This document shows, in pieces, positions 13,738-15,478 of a stretch of DNA of 15,478 nucleotides. Both the position numbers and the translations under genes were made by a program. The DNA is from Methanobacteriaceae archaeon UBA349 (GTDB lineage: Archaea > Methanobacteriota > Methanobacteria > Methanobacteriales > Methanobacteriaceae), in the NCBI GenBank assembly GCA_002509745.1, contig DAWK01000080.1:1-15478 (forward strand), in the 5' to 3' direction. Numbering within the stretch: the first letter of the stretch is position 1; each line of letters starts with the position of its first letter. Under the pieces are notes generated by a model that was not told where the DNA came from, did no database searches, and was given only the letters and a program-made list of their open reading frames with translations.

Positions 13738-14490
13738 CTATGCTTCATTATTAGTTTTATTTTCACTTTTAAGAGATTTAATAGGATAAATTAATCCCCT
13801 GAATCGGCTACCAAATATCAATATGTAAGTGCTTATTATCCCATTGAATATCACATAAGCAAGGAATGAGTAAGAAATATGATTTTCCCAGACCATAGGA
13901 ATATCTAGGGGACTAATGAAAATGACAGTTGAACTGATGACTAATGTGATAAGATCAACACCCTCTACCATCAATGTAAAGAAAAGCAGATAAATCAAGT
14001 ATTTTTTCCAACTGACCTCATTAATTAAGCTAATAATTTTTCTGAATTGAAATGCGCCGAAAATGGTTTTTTCATAGACCATATTGCTCAGACCCATTAA
14101 AAAAATGATATTCACACCGAAACCAACAATTAGTGAGATTAAAAAGGATGCATAATTCATTGAATTTGGATCAACGGTTAAGAATGCCAATGAAATGAAT
14201 GAGGCAACTAATAATGGGATTGCATAAATCATGCTAACTATAATAAACTTTATACCATCTATTATCAGTTTTTTGAGGTCATTAAAAGCAGGAAATTCAT
14301 CTGAGCCTTCTAAGGTACTTTCAATAATCCGAATTAAATAACCATTTAATATTATACCAATGGGAATGATTATTAGAATAAATTGGCCCAGGAATATGGT
14401 ACTTGAAACCATAATTAACAAAATTAAAAGTTTTCTCCAATCACTAAAAGGATAACGAAGGGAATCTACAAATACATCACTAAAATTCAT
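13738..14490 (-). CDS. DUF4013 family membrane protein, paralogue 5 (first in array)
   Basis: The 250-residue protein heads the array. Blocks: GYLIRIIESTLEGSDEFPAF at 50-69 with IIDGIK at 76-81, LSNMVYEKTIFGAFQFRKI at 134-152, and SRFRGLIYP at 228-236. Eight extra residues in the first membrane segment (GQFILIIIPIG) shift its first block relative to the others. A charged tail (IKSLKSENKTNNEA) follows the last block. AGGAGA lies 8 bases before the ATG. A TATA element at 14546-14538 (ATTTATAAC leftward) would start transcription near 14517. This is the only clear promoter ahead of paralogues 5-2. It diverges from hisF across 143 bp. Confidence 0.82.
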   Translation of the reverse strand: MNFSDVFVDSLRYPFSDWRKLLILLIMVSSTIFLGQFILIIIPIGIILNGYLIRIIESTLEGSDEFPAFNDLKKLIIDGIKFIIVSMIYAIPLLVASFISLAFLTVDPNSMNYASFLISLIVGFGVNIIFLMGLSNMVYEKTIFGAFQFRKIISLINEVSWKKYLIYLLFFTLMVEGVDLITLVISSTVIFISPLDIPMVWENHISYSFLAYVIFNGIISTYILIFGSRFRGLIYPIKSLKSENKTNNEA

Positions 14491-14537
14491 GTTTATTATC
14501 TCCTATCAGTGTAAATATTATTAGATTAATACGATAT

Positions 14538-14546
14538 GTTATAAAT
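14538..14546 (-). promoter_or_regulatory. TATA box for the DUF4013 array
   Basis: ATTTATAAC, read leftward, is about 50 bp before the start of paralogue 5 and predicts a leader of about 27 bases with AGGAGA in it. Confidence 0.4.
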
Positions 14547-14571
14547 TTATTGAAAAAAGTCTCTTAGGGAT

Positions 14572-14582
14572 AAATTATATAC
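14572..14582 (+). promoter_or_regulatory. TATA box for hisF
   Basis: AAATTATATAC predicts a start near 14603, giving a leader of about 30 bases that contains AAGGAGAT (14621-14628). Confidence 0.4.
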
Positions 14583-14633
14583 ATCTTTTAAAAAACTAAA
14601 TTCATTACTTTATAATTATTAAGGAGATTATCC

Positions 14634-15458
14634 ATGCTTGCCAAAAGAATCATTCCTTGCCTGGACTGCGATTTGCAGGTACCCCACGGCCGGGTAGTAA
14701 AAGGAGTAGAATTTAAACAAATCCGCTATGCCGGGGAACCAGTAGAACTGGCCACCAAATACTATGAAGGCGGGGCCGACGAAATAGTATTCTTGGACAT
14801 CACTGCTTCTCACGAGAGAAGGGAAACCATGGCCGACGTCATAAAGGCCACCACCGAGAACGTATTTGTGCCTATATGTGTAGGTGGGGGCATAAGGAAA
14901 CCAGAGGACTACGTAAACATGCTCAAAGCTGGAGCAGATAAATGCTCCACCAATACAGCGGCCATTCACAATCCAGACCTCATCAGTGAAGCTTCCAAGA
15001 TAGTGGGATCCCAGGCCTGTGTCATAGGCATAGATGCCAAGAGAAGGTACATTGAGGACGAGAGCGAGGCTAAGGATAAGATAATTGTAGAAACTAAAAA
15101 GGGCCTGGCCTGGTTTGATTGTAGTATCTATGGTGGCCGTGAGTTTACTGGTATGGATGCCATTGCCTGGGCTATGGAATGCGAGGACCGGGGAGCTGGA
15201 GAGATTCTACTCACTTCCATGGATAGGGACGGCACCAAGGATGGCTATGACCTGGAACTGACCCGGGCCATAAGTGAAAGTGTGGACATTCCCGTAATTG
15301 CCTCGGGTGGTGTAGGTACTCCGCAACATGTTCTGGAAGCTTTCACCCTGGGCAAAGCAGATGCCGCTTTGGCCGCCAGTATCTTCCACTTTAATGAGTA
15401 TCCTGTGGATGTGGTGAAGGCCTTCTTAAAGGATAATGGTGTTGTGGTTCGGGAGTGA
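14634..15458 (+). CDS. hisF: Imidazole glycerol phosphate synthase, cyclase subunit HisF
   Basis: This 274-residue TIM barrel takes ammonia from the HisH glutaminase and closes the imidazole ring, turning PRFAR into imidazole glycerol phosphate and AICAR in histidine synthesis. Both catalytic aspartates are present: Asp11 in PCLDCD and Asp134 in VIGIDAKR. Phosphate-binding loops are [10 protein letters not shown] (83-92) near the middle and ASGGVGT (223-229) near the end; VFLDITAS at 52-59 and [15 protein letters not shown] at 192-206 are also family motifs. After Asp11 the loop is about four residues longer ([13 protein letters not shown]) than the common VKDGRVVKG. AAGGAGAT lies just upstream. 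The gene is visibly richer in G+C than the DUF4013 array. No hisH or other his gene is adjacent. Confidence 0.95.
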   Translation: MLAKRIIPCLDCDLQVPHGRVVKGVEFKQIRYAGEPVELATKYYEGGADEIVFLDITASHERRETMADVIKATTENVFVPICVGGGIRKPEDYVNMLKAGADKCSTNTAAIHNPDLISEASKIVGSQACVIGIDAKRRYIEDESEAKDKIIVETKKGLAWFDCSIYGGREFTGMDAIAWAMECEDRGAGEILLTSMDRDGTKDGYDLELTRAISESVDIPVIASGGVGTPQHVLEAFTLGKADAALAASIFHFNEYPVDVVKAFLKDNGVVVRE

Positions 15459-15466
15459 ATTAATTA

Positions 15467-15473
15467 TTTTTTT
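15467..15473 (+). terminator. T-tract terminator after hisF
   Basis: A T7 run lies 9 bases past the hisF stop, just before the window ends. Archaeal polymerase commonly stops at such runs. Confidence 0.4.
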
Positions 15474-15478
15474 CATAT

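Overview
The window looks like chromosomal DNA of a hydrogenotrophic methanogen of the order Methanobacteriales, most likely Methanobacterium or a close relative. The evidence is the pairing of an F420H2 oxidase gene (fprA) with a divergent MsvR-type V4R regulator, a gene pair known from Methanothermobacter. It is supported by the run of DUF4013 membrane proteins, an XPD/DinG-like helicase, archaeal TATA-type promoters, strong GGAGG-type ribosome binding sites, T-tract terminators and very AT-rich intergenic DNA. This placement rests on gene content; I could not run a search.

Positions 1-5836 form an oxygen and metal stress region. It starts with the 5' end of a leftward arsenite methyltransferase gene (arsM, cut by the window edge). 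A rightward CoA-disulfide reductase/NADH oxidase-like flavoprotein gene diverges from it across two palindromes, each lying on one of the divergent promoters. A leftward DUF998 membrane protein gene follows, whose likely core promoter is bracketed by two TetR-type palindromes. Next come a leftward rubrerythrin-like diiron protein gene, then fprA (leftward) and msvR (rightward), back to back. CGAA/TTCG boxes next to TATA elements recur in the fprA-msvR interval and in front of the rubrerythrin gene. This suggests that MsvR controls oxygen detoxification (fprA), peroxide detoxification (rubrerythrin) and its own synthesis.

Positions 6017-10202 hold unrelated single genes: an SRPBCC/AHSA1 protein, cobalt-factor II C20-methyltransferase (cbiL), an iron-sulfur XPD/DinG-like helicase with an extra N-terminal zinc-ribbon-like motif and possibly a leaderless mRNA, and a YdeI/OmpD-associated-type protein.

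Positions 10399-10567 hold a tRNA-Arg(UCG) gene on the minus strand. About 17 bp beyond its 3' end lies a nested three-helix inverted repeat of about 77 bp that looks like an undescribed structured RNA. It is the best candidate for something new here.

Positions 10676-14490 carry five tandem leftward paralogues of the DUF4013 integral membrane family, four of them closely spaced or overlapping like an operon. They share three sequence blocks but differ in loop length, in block conservation and in their charged tails. Function is unknown. The window closes with a rightward hisF (imidazole glycerol phosphate synthase cyclase subunit), divergent from the DUF4013 array.
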